Shown here one piece after another: positions 8,558-17,797 of a stretch of 64,000 nucleotides of DNA. The DNA comes from an uncultured Agrobacterium sp. (GTDB lineage Bacteria > Pseudomonadota > Alphaproteobacteria > Rhizobiales > Rhizobiaceae): the NCBI GenBank assembly GCA_913777615.1, contig CAJYTK010000009.1, forward strand, positions 124,001-188,000. The letters are read 5' to 3'. Positions within the stretch are counted from its first letter, which is position 1; every line of letters begins with the position of its first letter. The position numbers and the translations under genes are program-made. The notes beneath the pieces are model-generated. The model was not told the DNA's origin and ran no database searches. It saw only the letters and a program-made list of their open reading frames with translations.

Positions 8558-9652
8558 GTGAGACTTGATTTGGCAAAGATTATTCTGGCTGCCGGTCGCC
8601 GTTTCGGGCGATTTACCTTACTGTTTCTGATCGCGCTGCTGGCGCTCATCATGAGCCTGTTGTTCTTTTTGTTAGATCAGCACTTCATCTGGCTTTTTGT
8701 TCTGATCGGCTTTGCCCTGTGGACGGTAGACATCACGATCGCTTTGCTGAAGGGCATATTCTTTACAAATCTATCGCGTGAAAAGGTCAATGGGATCAGT
8801 CGAGCCCAAGCCCCTGGACTATGGTCCATGTGGGAAGCTGTCGCTGGAAAGGCCACAGCCAGGAAAACCGCGATTACATTGAGTGACGCGATGAATGCGG
8901 GCGTCAGGATGCATCGTACTCTGCTCGGATTGCGCCGCCATTACGAGTTGATAGTCGGCATTCCTTTGCTGGCAGTCACAGATAAAGAAGCGATGTTCGC
9001 CATTCTGATGCATGAGAATGGTCACGTGCTGAACGAGGATGTGAACGGAAAGCTCCGTCTGGCAGAACTCGAAGAAAGCCTCAACATCGTCTTCGACTTC
9101 GCTTCACCGGAGAAATCAATCACCGGACACCTGCTCTACTCCTTATGGAAAACACTCTCACCATCATTTGAGCTTGAGAAGATGCGCCTATCTCGAGACG
9201 CCGAGATTAAGGCCGATCTTGAAGCGGCGAATGGTGGTCACGGCGAAGAGGCCGCTCGCGCCCTGCTTCTGGTCGATGCGTCCGCCATATTTCTGGAGCA
9301 AACATTTTATGAGTCGTTGCGGAAAGAACCTACGGATACAATCCCAACTGTCATTTCGCCCACGAAACGCCTTTTGAACGCGGTGTCTATGCTCAATATG
9401 AGTGAGCTGTTAAACATCTATGCGCGCCACGCATGGTCGATGGAGGTCGACGAACTATCCTCTCATCCCTCCTGTGCTCAACGCCTTTCAGCGCTGGGCT
9501 ATCCCGAACGGTTTACCATAGAACCAGTGGCAACATCCGCACTTGCCCTCTTGGAAGACGATTTTGCCAAGCAAATGTTTGCTAAGCTGGATGAGTTATG
9601 GATGAACCCCGTGCCGAGCAAGCTGCAATCGCCAGCGGAACACAGCGGATAA
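8558..9652 (+). CDS. Membrane-anchored M48-like zinc metalloprotease
   Basis: About 364 residues. Two strong membrane helices lie at residues 19-38 and 43-65. A predicted zinc site follows: H-E-N-G-H at 152-156, and E216 in an E-x3-D arrangement (DAEIKAD), as in the M48 (HtpX/Ste24) group. The middle holds a helical segment of unclear role and the C-terminus lacks further helices. Start is uncertain: GTG at 8558 or TTG at 8570, neither with a good ribosome binding site. The gene stands alone, uses TTA and other A/T-ending codons more than its neighbours, and has long non-coding flanks, which hints at acquisition. A role in membrane-protein quality control is possible but unproven. Confidence 0.65.
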   Translation: MRLDLAKIILAAGRRFGRFTLLFLIALLALIMSLLFFLLDQHFIWLFVLIGFALWTVDITIALLKGIFFTNLSREKVNGISRAQAPGLWSMWEAVAGKATARKTAITLSDAMNAGVRMHRTLLGLRRHYELIVGIPLLAVTDKEAMFAILMHENGHVLNEDVNGKLRLAELEESLNIVFDFASPEKSITGHLLYSLWKTLSPSFELEKMRLSRDAEIKADLEAANGGHGEEAARALLLVDASAIFLEQTFYESLRKEPTDTIPTVISPTKRLLNAVSMLNMSELLNIYARHAWSMEVDELSSHPSCAQRLSALGYPERFTIEPVATSALALLEDDFAKQMFAKLDELWMNPVPSKLQSPAEHSG

Positions 9653-9780
9653 GGTAAAAGCTGCCGGTGACAGCGGGAGATGATCTGGCTTCAGGCGTGA
9701 CGTCGGAAAGAGCGTCGCCACAGACCCGTACCGGAGAAGCTCAAGACTGAAGCTGCTCTCGGAGCGACGACACCGTAAAA

Positions 9781-11019
9781 TCAGTCATCAGCCCCGTGAT
9801 TGGCAATCATCATCGCTTCAAACGCCAGGCGCTCGGTCTTGCGCATGCGTTCCGATTCCGACTTCAACTGGCCACAGGCTGCCAGAATATCGCGCCCGCG
9901 CGGGGTGCGGATCGGTGAGGCGTAGCCGGCCTGGTTGATGAAGTCGGCGAACTTCTCGATCTGCGCCCAGTCCGAGCACTGGTAATTGGTCCCTGGCCAT
10001 GGGTTGAAGGGGATGAGATTGATCTTGGCTGGAACGCCCTTAAGAAGCTGGATCAGCATCTTGGCATCTTCCAGGCTGTCATTGACGTCCTTCAGCATCA
10101 CGTATTCGAAGGTGATACGGCGCGCATTGGAAAGACCCGGATAGTTGCGGCAGGCTTCGATCAGTTCCTTCAGCGGATACTTCTTGTTGATAGGCACCAG
10201 CATGTCGCGCAGTTCGTCGCGCACGGCATGAAGGGAGATCGCCAGCATCACGCCGATCTCGTCGCCGGTGCGGAAGATTTCCGGCACGACGCCGGAGGTG
10301 GAGAGCGTCACGCGGCGCTTGGACAGCGACAGGCCGTCGCCATCGGTGGCGATCAAAAGTGCGGTCTTCACATGCTCGAAATTATAAAGCGGCTCGCCCA
10401 TGCCCATCATCACGATGTTGGACACCTTGCGGCCCTCGCTCGGAACATAGGCGCCGACCGGCGTTGAGCCATCCGGGAAATCGCCCAGACGATCACGCGC
10501 AAGCAGAAGCTGCGAGAGAATTTCCTCGGCCGTCAGATTACGCACCAGACGCTGCGTGCCGGTGTGGCAGAAGGAGCAGGTGAGCGAACAGCCAACCTGG
10601 CTGGAGATGCACAGCGTCCCGCGGCCTTCTTCTGGAATATAAACGGTCTCGATTTCCACCGGGCGACCGGCACCACGCGGGGGAAAACGCATCAGCCACT
10701 TGCGTGTGCCGTCATTGGAAATCTGCTCTTCGACGATCTCGGGCCGGGCAATGGTAAACTTCGCTTTCAGCCTCTCGCGGAGGTCTTTCGCGACATTGGT
10801 CATGTTGTCGAAATCGGAGACGCCGCGCACGTAAAGCCAGTTCCACAACTGGCTGACACGCATCTTGACCTGCTTTTGCGGTACGCCGATCTCCATCAGC
10901 GCGTCGGCCATCTCTTCGCGCGTCATGCCGATGAGCGACGGCTTGTCCGACATGAGATCGCTGTTGGCGACCAGAGGCGCTTTGACTGCAAGACCGGGTG
11001 TAGCTTCCAAAGTGGACAT
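9781..11019 (-). CDS. rlmN: Dual-specificity RNA methyltransferase RlmN
   Basis: 412 residues. A radical-SAM enzyme that adds a methyl group to C2 of A2503 in 23S rRNA and of A37 in some tRNAs. The [4Fe-4S] motif C-x3-C-x2-C is visible in [12 protein letters not shown], and the resolving cysteine near the C-terminus is in AACGQL. The N-terminal 30-residue stretch before [10 protein letters not shown] is longer than in E. coli but common in rhizobia; ATG at 11019 has AGGAC upstream. Monocistronic, with the IalB-like gene upstream on the same strand and about 200 nt between. Confidence 0.97.
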   Translation of the reverse strand: MSTLEATPGLAVKAPLVANSDLMSDKPSLIGMTREEMADALMEIGVPQKQVKMRVSQLWNWLYVRGVSDFDNMTNVAKDLRERLKAKFTIARPEIVEEQISNDGTRKWLMRFPPRGAGRPVEIETVYIPEEGRGTLCISSQVGCSLTCSFCHTGTQRLVRNLTAEEILSQLLLARDRLGDFPDGSTPVGAYVPSEGRKVSNIVMMGMGEPLYNFEHVKTALLIATDGDGLSLSKRRVTLSTSGVVPEIFRTGDEIGVMLAISLHAVRDELRDMLVPINKKYPLKELIEACRNYPGLSNARRITFEYVMLKDVNDSLEDAKMLIQLLKGVPAKINLIPFNPWPGTNYQCSDWAQIEKFADFINQAGYASPIRTPRGRDILAACGQLKSESERMRKTERLAFEAMMIANHGADD

Positions 11020-11175
11020 CGTCCTATCCCATCATCCAATGCACGAGCGAAACCGACCTGTCGAAACGGCGGAACGTCATCTGCATGTCGAGAAATCCAA
11101 AACTGCTGCGATCATCTCGGTGTCGCCAGCATTCGTGTTGGGCGCGCATCTAGCATCAAACCGGCCAAAACGCAA

Positions 11176-11198
11176 ATGGCCGGTCAAAGACCGGCCAT
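11176..11198 (-). terminator. Terminator-like stem after the IalB-like gene
   Basis: Perfect 10-bp stem ATGGCCGGTC / GACCGGCCAT with a 3-nt AAA loop, starting 23 bp beyond the stop codon at 11221. On the minus strand the stem is followed by TTGCGTTTTGG, a broken T-tract, so termination may be moderate. Confidence 0.7.
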
Positions 11199-11220
11199 CA
11201 GACTTGATCGTCAAAATTGC

Positions 11221-11724
11221 TTACTTGCAGCTTTCGATCTGCTTCAGCGCTGCCGAGATGCCAGACAGCGAATAGGAATAGGAGGTTGCCGTGCCACGAC
11301 CCGACGTCGCCTTGACGGTCATGCTCTTGCCCGTCTTCATGGCTGCAACAAGTGCCGGCTCTTCAGCGGCGTTCTCGACCCAAGCCGCCTTGTCCTTTGT
11401 GAACATGACGAAGTTCTTGGCATCGATCGTCACATTGACCTTGGAGCCTTCCTTCAAAGGATAGCCCACCATGGCCTGCGGCTCATAGGAGATGTTCTGG
11501 CCAGGGCGCTGCGACACGATGAAAAAGATATCGCCATGATCGACGCTCGCCGGCTCCTTGGCGGTTGGGACGGACAGAACATAGCAAACGGTGCTTTTAC
11601 CCGATTTGTACGAATAGGCACCCCAAGCGTTGAACTGCTGGATGCGCGTGGGCGACTGTGCAGAGGCAATGCTGACACTGGTCAGCAAAATGGCGGCTGC
11701 GGTTGCTACACTTCTTACAAACAT
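11221..11724 (-). CDS. IalB-family (invasion-associated locus B) protein
   Basis: 167 residues with a Sec signal peptide ending in A-S-A-Q near residue 23, so exported to the periplasm or beyond. The mature part matches the IalB family (PF06776): F-x-A-W-G-A-Y-S near the start, a cysteine in TVCYVLS, a R-P-G-Q segment, the FVMFTKDKAAWVENAAEE region and a closing ESCK cysteine, which probably forms a disulfide with the first. The founding protein aids Bartonella entry into red cells, but free-living rhizobia carry several such proteins with no known role in invasion. Terminator downstream; otherwise alone. Confidence 0.88.
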   Translation of the reverse strand: MFVRSVATAAAILLTSVSIASAQSPTRIQQFNAWGAYSYKSGKSTVCYVLSVPTAKEPASVDHGDIFFIVSQRPGQNISYEPQAMVGYPLKEGSKVNVTIDAKNFVMFTKDKAAWVENAAEEPALVAAMKTGKSMTVKATSGRGTATSYSYSLSGISAALKQIESCK

Positions 11725-12087
11725 TGAATTTCCTGCCGGGTTTATTGTCTTCCAGTTGCCCGAACGGCTAGGCCGGGCCGGTGCTAGGTGAAGGCCGTCA
11801 TCTTTATTTTGGCTAAGGAACGGTTACCAAACCGTCAACGCCATCGTTAAAAGGTGAGAATTGTATCGCGGTGTTACAGTTCGGATACTTCCCGCGCGCC
11901 CTGAGAAGCCTGCCCTACCGAAGCTTACGAAAGCTCGGACAAAGCACATGCGTCAGAACGTCCTGACGCATGCAAGAAGATGCTCCAGGCGACGCGAGAC
12001 AGCGCCACATCCACAGCTATGACACGCCAATTCAGGCAAGAATTTGTCAGGATTTGGAAGCGTTGCGAACGGCGCATCACAGGGCCG
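11725..12087. other. Non-coding gap with an inverted repeat
   Basis: About 360 nt without a credible gene. A perfect 10-bp inverted repeat, CATGCGTCAG / CTGACGCATG, sits at 11947-11956 and 11963-11972 with a 6-nt AACGTC loop, about 115 bp past the DUF1232 stop. There is no U-tract on either side. It may be a weak terminator for the DUF1232 transcript or a protein site. The rest must hold the IalB-like gene promoter. Confidence 0.5.
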
Positions 12088-12465
12088 TTACTCTTCGCGC
12101 ATCTTCTCCAGCGCCGCATCCGCAGCGTCGTAGTGCTCCATCGTGATATGGGCACGGATCATGGCGAGCGCTGCGGTCAAAACGGCGATATCATCGGTGA
12201 AGCCGATGACCGCCAACATATCCGGCACAACATCGATGGGCATGATGAAATAGCCAAGCGCGGCAAGAAGAATACCCTTCGCACGAAGCGGCGTTCCCGG
12301 ATCGACCGCGCAATAATAGGCAGCCGCAGCGTCTCTCGCAAAAGGCACCTTGCTGACGACCCGCTTCATCTTGGGCCAGAACTTGGAGCGCACCGTCTGT
12401 TCGCGCTCTCTCTGCGTGTCGGGATCACCGGGAAGCAGGATTTCACCGATCTTGACGTCATCCAT
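12088..12465 (-). CDS. DUF1232 (YkvA-like) membrane protein
   Basis: 125 residues when started at the ATG at 12465, which has AAAGGAAA upstream at good spacing; an ATG nine codons earlier lacks this. The DUF1232 core is clear: a hydrophobic stretch GILLAALGYFIMPIDVVPDML followed by the acidic G-F-T-D-D-I-A-V-L motif. The family is widespread and its molecular function is not known. The phhB gene ends up the same strand 51 nt upstream, so the two could share a transcript. Confidence 0.88.
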   Translation of the reverse strand: MDDVKIGEILLPGDPDTQREREQTVRSKFWPKMKRVVSKVPFARDAAAAYYCAVDPGTPLRAKGILLAALGYFIMPIDVVPDMLAVIGFTDDIAVLTAALAMIRAHITMEHYDAADAALEKMREE

Positions 12466-12516
12466 GGTCGAGTTTCCTTTGGTCATGGCCATGATATAGG
12501 AAAGCTGGTGCAGCGT

Positions 12517-12822
12517 TCAATTGCCGCGCCCGGCAGCCGCCTTCTCCATCGCCTTGGCCAGCAGGATGTCACGCTCGGTGATCCCCTGGGAATCATGCGT
12601 GGTGAGACAGACCTTCACCCGCGAATAGACATTCGACCATTCAGGATGGTGGTTAAGCTTCTCTGCCACGAGCGCGCATTCCGCCATGAAGCCGAAAGCC
12701 TCGGCGAAACTGGCGAATTTGTATGCCTTGACGATCGCCAAACCATCTTCGCGCAGTGACCAACCGTCAATCTCCTCAAGCGCCGTCAGCACCGCGTCCG
12801 TTTCAAGCTTCGCGTAGGTCAC
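12517..12822 (-). CDS. phhB: 4a-hydroxytetrahydrobiopterin dehydratase (PCD/DCoH)
   Basis: 101 residues from GTG at 12822, which follows GAGGGGAGGG and matches the usual family length. The catalytic signature E-K-L-N-H-H-P-x-W is present, with the later conserved T-H and G-x-T-x-x-D positions in [12 protein letters not shown]. The enzyme dehydrates the carbinolamine form of tetrahydropterin after aromatic amino-acid hydroxylation. No phenylalanine hydroxylase gene lies in this window, so the pterin partner must be elsewhere; a molybdopterin-related role has also been proposed for lone copies. Confidence 0.93.
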   Translation of the reverse strand: MTYAKLETDAVLTALEEIDGWSLREDGLAIVKAYKFASFAEAFGFMAECALVAEKLNHHPEWSNVYSRVKVCLTTHDSQGITERDILLAKAMEKAAAGRGN

Positions 12823-12977
12823 GACGAACCCTCCCCTCGCATTCCTGTTTCGCCCGGGATTCAACGGAAATGCATGCACTTTGGTTCATTCGGGGCCCAC
12901 AGACCACCGTCTGATAATGGCGCACGACCAAGCCGGCAGCCAGGCGATGCTATGATCGGCCGTTTCCAAGACACGTT

Positions 12978-13571
12978 TCAGAACAGCGTCTTTTCCGGAA
13001 GCAGGCCGGCATCGGCATAGATGCCGCCCGAACGACTTTCATACAATGGAAAAGCCTCTTCGACGATGTAAGGACCGCCACCGACCGACTCCTTCGACGA
13101 CATCAGGACGAAGCGTCCGACGGTGAAGGTGGAAGTGCGAAAATCCCCGCGGCCCGAAAGATAATGGACCACATCGTCTAGCCTCGAATTGCGAAGCCTT
13201 GCCAGCGTGACATGCGGCGTGAACTTTCGCGGATCCGGCGGCAGGCCAAGTCTTTGGCAAATGCGCTCGATTTCTGCCTGGAGAGCCACCATTTCCGGGG
13301 AAGGAGACACCCCGGCCCAGATGGAGTGCGGCTTCTTCGATCCGAAGGAACCGATGCCCGTCAGGTTGATCTGAAATTCCTCACGCTCGATGCGATCCAG
13401 CCGGTCGACCACCTCATCGGCAGTGCGACCGTCTATATCCCCGATAAAGCGCAAGGTGATGTGATAATTCTCCACGTCAATCCACCGGGCTCCCGGTAGA
13501 CCACCGCGCAACAATGAAAGGCTCATCGCCGCGTTGCGCGGAATTTCGAGGGCGGTAAACAGTCTCGGCAT
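12978..13571 (-). CDS. thpR: RNA 2',3'-cyclic phosphodiesterase (2H/LigT family)
   Basis: 197 residues from the ATG at 13571, which has GGGGAG 7 nt upstream. Both histidine motifs of the 2H phosphoesterase fold are present: H-I-T-L at residues 37-40 and H-V-T-L at 120-123. Such proteins open 2',3'-cyclic phosphates at RNA ends, and in vitro can ligate tRNA halves. The gene lies between phhB and the tesA-like esterase on the same strand with short gaps (about 155 and 68 nt). Confidence 0.92.
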   Translation of the reverse strand: MPRLFTALEIPRNAAMSLSLLRGGLPGARWIDVENYHITLRFIGDIDGRTADEVVDRLDRIEREEFQINLTGIGSFGSKKPHSIWAGVSPSPEMVALQAEIERICQRLGLPPDPRKFTPHVTLARLRNSRLDDVVHYLSGRGDFRTSTFTVGRFVLMSSKESVGGGPYIVEEAFPLYESRSGGIYADAGLLPEKTLF

Positions 13572-13639
13572 GGCGAGCTCCCCGAATCTTTTGGCAGAAC
13601 AAGAACAGCGAATCATGCAACGCTTGGCTGCGCAAGTGC

Positions 13640-14290
13640 TTATTTTTTTTGCGCACTGATAGTCTTAACAAAGGCCTCGACGGCTGGCAGAGACTTCTCC
13701 ACCATCACCGCCACACCCTTGGCATTGGGATGCATTCTGTCTTCCAGTTGCAGGCTCTGATCGAGCACCACACCATCCAGGAAGAACGGATAGAGCGGCA
13801 GCTGATACTTCTGCGCCAGGCGCTCATAGATCGGGTTGAACGCCTTACCGTAATCGCCGCCCATATTCGGCGGCACGATGATGCCCACCAACAGGACCGG
13901 AATTTTGCGCTTCTGGAACCCTTCGATGATGGCTGAGAGGTTCTTCTCGGTATCGGCCGGTGGAATGCCACGAAGCGCGTCGTTGGCACCAAGTTCCAGG
14001 ATTACGCCGTCCGTCCCGTCCGGGACCGACCATTCGGCACGGGCGAGCCCGGCGGAGCTCGTATCGCCCGAAACGCCGGCATTGGTGACCACCACATTGA
14101 CGCCCTTGGCCTTCAGCGCCGCTTCAAGCTGCGCGGCATAGCTCTCGTTTGGCGCCAGCTGATAACCAGCCATCAAACTATCGCCGAAGCCGACGATCTG
14201 TAATGGCTTGTCTTGAGACTGCGCATAAGAGGATGAAAAGAGCGCTCCACAAATGACGACTAAGTGAGCGGCAGCGGCTTTAAAATTCAT
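13640..14290 (-). CDS. tesA: SGNH/GDSL arylesterase-lysophospholipase (TesA-like)
   Basis: 216 residues from the ATG at 14290 (AAGGCTGGT upstream), which places a signal peptide ending near A-Q-S at the start; the enzyme should be periplasmic. Block I contains G-F-G-D-S-L with the nucleophile Ser38. The oxyanion Gly/Asn blocks (GVSGDTS and LGANDALRG) and the final D-x-x-H dyad (DRMHPN) complete the SGNH set. TesA-type enzymes hydrolyse acyl-CoA, aryl esters and lysophospholipids. The gene is divergent from the YbbA-YbbP-like ABC genes, the same pairing as tesA-ybbAP in E. coli. Confidence 0.93.
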   Translation of the reverse strand: MNFKAAAAHLVVICGALFSSSYAQSQDKPLQIVGFGDSLMAGYQLAPNESYAAQLEAALKAKGVNVVVTNAGVSGDTSSAGLARAEWSVPDGTDGVILELGANDALRGIPPADTEKNLSAIIEGFQKRKIPVLLVGIIVPPNMGGDYGKAFNPIYERLAQKYQLPLYPFFLDGVVLDQSLQLEDRMHPNAKGVAVMVEKSLPAVEAFVKTISAQKK

Positions 14291-14357
14291 ACCAGCCTTC
14301 CTAATTGGTGAAGCCGGGCAAGGCTTCTGCACTCTTGGATATATAGGAACGCGAAAC

Positions 14358-15071
14358 GTGGCGAAAAGCACCATCGAGCTGAAGAAAGCGGATCTCACTC
14401 TTGGCAGTGCTGCTGCTTCCGTCCACGTTTTGAAACGCATCGATCTCACTATCCAGGAAGGCGAAGCCGTCGGTATTGTAGGGCCTTCCGGCTCCGGCAA
14501 GTCGACCCTGCTGATGGTGCTGGCGGGTCTTGAGAGACTGGATAGCGGCGAGATCACGATTGCGGGAACGCATCTTCATTCGCTTGGAGAGGACGCGCTG
14601 GCCGATTTTCGCGGCAAGAATATCGGCATCGTCTTCCAGTCCTTTCACCTGATTGCCAACATGACGGCACTGGAAAATGTCGCAGTGCCGCTGGAACTTG
14701 CCAATGTTCCTAATGCCTTCGAGATTGCGACCCGCGAATTGACCGCCGTTGGTCTCGGGCAACGCCTCAACCACTACCCCGGCCAATTGTCGGGCGGTGA
14801 ACAGCAGCGCGTGGCGATTGCCAGAGCGCTGGCGCCTTCGCCTGCCGTGCTGATTGCGGATGAGCCCACCGGCAATCTCGACACCGACACCGGCAAGCAG
14901 ATCGCCGACCTTCTTTTCTCCAAGCAGGCCGAACGCGGGATGACGATGATCCTCGTCACGCATGATCCCTCGCTCGCCGCCCGATGCACGCGCCAGATCA
15001 AGGTGCGCTCCGGACAGATCGAGGGTGACAGCGCCGGTTCCACCGCCGCCAGACAGGCGGCAAGCGCATGA
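14358..15071 (+). CDS. ABC transporter ATP-binding protein (YbbA/LolD-like)
   Basis: 237 residues. Walker A is G-P-S-G-S-G-K-S-T, the Q-loop lies in FQSFHLI, the signature is L-S-G-G-E-Q-Q-R, and Walker B is VLIADEPTGNLD, which marks the MacB/LolD/FtsE class. The start at 14358 (GTG) follows the divergent tesA gene by 67 nt. Its end overlaps the permease start by 4 nt (ATGA). With the 849-residue permease it forms a YbbA-YbbP-like complex, thought to act on envelope lipids or lysophospholipids together with TesA; this role is inferred. Confidence 0.93.
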   Translation: MAKSTIELKKADLTLGSAAASVHVLKRIDLTIQEGEAVGIVGPSGSGKSTLLMVLAGLERLDSGEITIAGTHLHSLGEDALADFRGKNIGIVFQSFHLIANMTALENVAVPLELANVPNAFEIATRELTAVGLGQRLNHYPGQLSGGEQQRVAIARALAPSPAVLIADEPTGNLDTDTGKQIADLLFSKQAERGMTMILVTHDPSLAARCTRQIKVRSGQIEGDSAGSTAARQAASA

Positions 15072-17617
15072 TTCCGTCAGCCGCCAACATTCGAAATGCG
15101 CTGAGATTGGCGCGCCGGGAAATCCGCGGCGGTTTCGGCGGTTTTTACATTTTCCTCGCCTGCATTGCACTTGGCACCGGAGCGATTGCCGCCGTCAATT
15201 CCGTCTCGCGGGCCGTCACCAGCGCCATTGCCGATGAGGGTCAGTCCATTCTCGCCGGTGATGTGCGTTTCGAGCTGAGAAATCGCGAGGCCAATACAGA
15301 GGAACGCGCCTATATCGACAGTCTCGGCGAGGTCGCCGTCTCCGACGGTCTGCGGTCCATGGCCCGCCTTGAGGACGGATCGCAGCAGACGCTCGCCGAA
15401 GTGAAGGCCGTCGATGGTGCCTATCCACTCTACGGGGATTTCGTTTCCGAACCGGCACGTCCGCTTCCCGAGCTTCTGGCTAGACAGGGTGAGAGCTTCG
15501 GCGCGGTCGCGGCGCCGATGCTGCTTGAGCGCCTCGGCATCAAGGTCGGCGACGACCTGCTTCTTGGCAATGCAAGGCTGAAACTGACGGGCACCATCGT
15601 GACCGAACCGGACACGCTTTCCGACGGCTTCGGCTTCGCCCCCCGCCTGCTCATCAGCCGGGATGCACTTGTCGCCTCCGGTCTGATCCAGATAGGAAGC
15701 CTGATCGAGCATGCTTACAAGGTTCGCCTGACCGACCAATCCAAGCGCGCAACGATTATTGAGACGACCAACAAGGAATTTCCCAATGCCGGTTGGTCCA
15801 TTCGCACCAGCGACCGCGCAGCACCGCAACTGACCGAAAACGTCAACCGCTTCTCGCAATTTCTGACTCTGGTTGGTCTGACGGCGCTGATCGTCGGCGG
15901 TGTCGGAGTGGCGAATGCCGTGCGCGCCTTTCTCGATTCCAAGCGCACGACTATTGCTTCGCTGAAATGCCTCGGCGCACCGGCAAGCGTGGTAACAATG
16001 ACCTATCTCTTCCAGATCGGCTTCATTGCCTGCGTCGGAATCCTGATTGGACTACTTTTCGGTGCCGTAGCACCCCTCATCGCCATGCGCTTTCTGGACG
16101 GCGTGCTGCCGGTGCCGAAAGAGCTTGCCTTCTATCCAGCGGCGCTGTGGCTTGCTGCCGTCTTCGGCATGCTCACGACACTTGCTTTTGCCATCGTGCC
16201 GCTCGGTCAGGCGCGTGAAGTGCCCGCCACGGCTCTCTTCCGCGAACAGGGGTTCGACGAGGGTAAGCTTCCTTCCTGGCCGTATCTCGCTGCCACGGCA
16301 GTTCTTCTCGCAGTGCTCGCGAGCCTTGCGATTTTCACGGCGGATGACCGCTTCATCGCATCGGTGTTCCTTGGCGCCATCGCATTTGCTTTCGTCGTCT
16401 TGCGGCTGGTCGCCGCTGGCATCAAAGCCTTGGCGAAACGCAGCCCACGCGTCCATTCCGCAGCTCTCAGACTTGCGATCGGCAATATCCACCGCCCAGG
16501 CGCACTCACCCCTTCTGTCGTCCTGTCGCTCGGTCTTGGGCTGACGCTGCTGGTGACGCTGACGCTGATCGATGGCAACCTGCGGCGGGAATTCACCTCG
16601 ACGCTGCCGGAGAAAGCGCCGAATTTCTTCTTCGTGGATATCCAGGGAAGCGAGCGCGACGGTTTCCGCGACCTCGTCAAGCGCGAAGCGCCGGAAGGCA
16701 CCCTCACCGAGGTCCCAATGCTGCGCGGCCGTATCCTGGCGCTCAACGGTCAGGACGTCACCAAGATCGAGGTGCCACCATCGGGCCGCTGGGTTCTGCG
16801 CGGCGATCGCGGCATCACCTATTCTCAAGATCTGCCCGAAAATACCAAGCTCACGCAAGGCACGTGGTGGGGCAAGGATTATAGCGGCGAGCCGCTGGTG
16901 TCCTTTGCCGCCGAAGAAGCGCGCGAGCTTGGCCTGAAGATCGGCGATACGGTGACCGTCAACGTCCTTGGCCGTAGCATCACCGCCAGGATCGCCAATC
17001 TGCGTGACGTGCAATGGCAGTCCATGTCGATCAATTTCGTCATGGTCTTTTCGCCCAACACCTTCCGCGGTGCACCGCATGCCTGGCTCGCAACCCTCGC
17101 TGACCCTTCGGCGACACCCGCCAAGGAAGGCGAGATCCTGCGCAGCATCACCAATGCTTATCCGACGATCACCACCGTGCGAGTCAAGGATGCGCTCGAT
17201 ATCGTCGACAGGCTGGTGGGACAGTTGGCCACCGCGATCCGTGCGGCGGCTGCCGTTGCGCTGATTGCCTCCGTGCTGGTGCTGGCCGGTGCTCTGGCGG
17301 CGGGGAACCGTGCGCGCACCCGTGATGCGGTGATTTTGAAGACGCTCGGCGGCACCCGCTCCATGCTGATCCGAGCCTTCTCCTATGAGTACATCATCCT
17401 CGGCTTTGCGACCGCCACCTTTGCCCTTCTGGCGGGTGGTGTCTCCGCGTGGTTCGTCATTTCCCGCATCATGAAGCTGCCGTCCAGCTTCCTGCCAGAT
17501 GTGGCGATCGGCACGCTTGTCGTGTCGCTCCTCATGACGGTGGGCATCGGCCTGATCGGCACATGGCGCATTCTCGGGCAGAAGGCAGCACCTGTGCTGC
17601 GCCAGGCGGGTGAATAA
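15068..17617 (+). CDS. Large FtsX-like ABC permease (YbbP-like)
   Basis: 849 residues. The first membrane helix is near residue 25 (FGGFYIFLACIALGTGAIAAV), followed by a large periplasmic domain. An FtsX-type three-helix bundle lies around residues 260-400, then a further pair of helices, a second periplasmic domain, and a final FtsX bundle at about 720-840 (LAGALAAGNRARTRDAVILKTLGGTR). This duplicated layout with about ten helices is that of E. coli YbbP. It is translationally coupled to the ATPase upstream. Probably mechanotransmission or extraction of lipids rather than classical transport, as for relatives such as MacB and LolCE. Confidence 0.93.
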   Translation: MIPSAANIRNALRLARREIRGGFGGFYIFLACIALGTGAIAAVNSVSRAVTSAIADEGQSILAGDVRFELRNREANTEERAYIDSLGEVAVSDGLRSMARLEDGSQQTLAEVKAVDGAYPLYGDFVSEPARPLPELLARQGESFGAVAAPMLLERLGIKVGDDLLLGNARLKLTGTIVTEPDTLSDGFGFAPRLLISRDALVASGLIQIGSLIEHAYKVRLTDQSKRATIIETTNKEFPNAGWSIRTSDRAAPQLTENVNRFSQFLTLVGLTALIVGGVGVANAVRAFLDSKRTTIASLKCLGAPASVVTMTYLFQIGFIACVGILIGLLFGAVAPLIAMRFLDGVLPVPKELAFYPAALWLAAVFGMLTTLAFAIVPLGQAREVPATALFREQGFDEGKLPSWPYLAATAVLLAVLASLAIFTADDRFIASVFLGAIAFAFVVLRLVAAGIKALAKRSPRVHSAALRLAIGNIHRPGALTPSVVLSLGLGLTLLVTLTLIDGNLRREFTSTLPEKAPNFFFVDIQGSERDGFRDLVKREAPEGTLTEVPMLRGRILALNGQDVTKIEVPPSGRWVLRGDRGITYSQDLPENTKLTQGTWWGKDYSGEPLVSFAAEEARELGLKIGDTVTVNVLGRSITARIANLRDVQWQSMSINFVMVFSPNTFRGAPHAWLATLADPSATPAKEGEILRSITNAYPTITTVRVKDALDIVDRLVGQLATAIRAAAAVALIASVLVLAGALAAGNRARTRDAVILKTLGGTRSMLIRAFSYEYIILGFATATFALLAGGVSAWFVISRIMKLPSSFLPDVAIGTLVVSLLMTVGIGLIGTWRILGQKAAPVLRQAGE

Positions 17618-17751
17618 TCCACTAGATGCAAAGCAGAAGCTAAAATCGGAAAAGTTGTGCGCGATTTAACTTTTACGATTAATTCTTCGTAATGATGTCA
17701 AAAACGTTATCGCTTTTCGCGCATACGGTGTTTTTTCGGCATTCTCCGCTC

Positions 17752-17780
17752 TTGTAACAAATGCGCCATCGTCTCATATT
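17752..17780 (+). promoter_or_regulatory. Candidate sigma-70-type promoter of ybhL
   Basis: TTGTAA at 17752-17757 and CATATT at 17775-17780 are 17 bp apart. The start point would be near 17787, about 10 nt before the leader RNA begins. Placement relative to the leader supports it; there is no experimental evidence in the sequence. Confidence 0.5.
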
Positions 17781-17797
17781 CTCTGGTAGGCTTGCTG

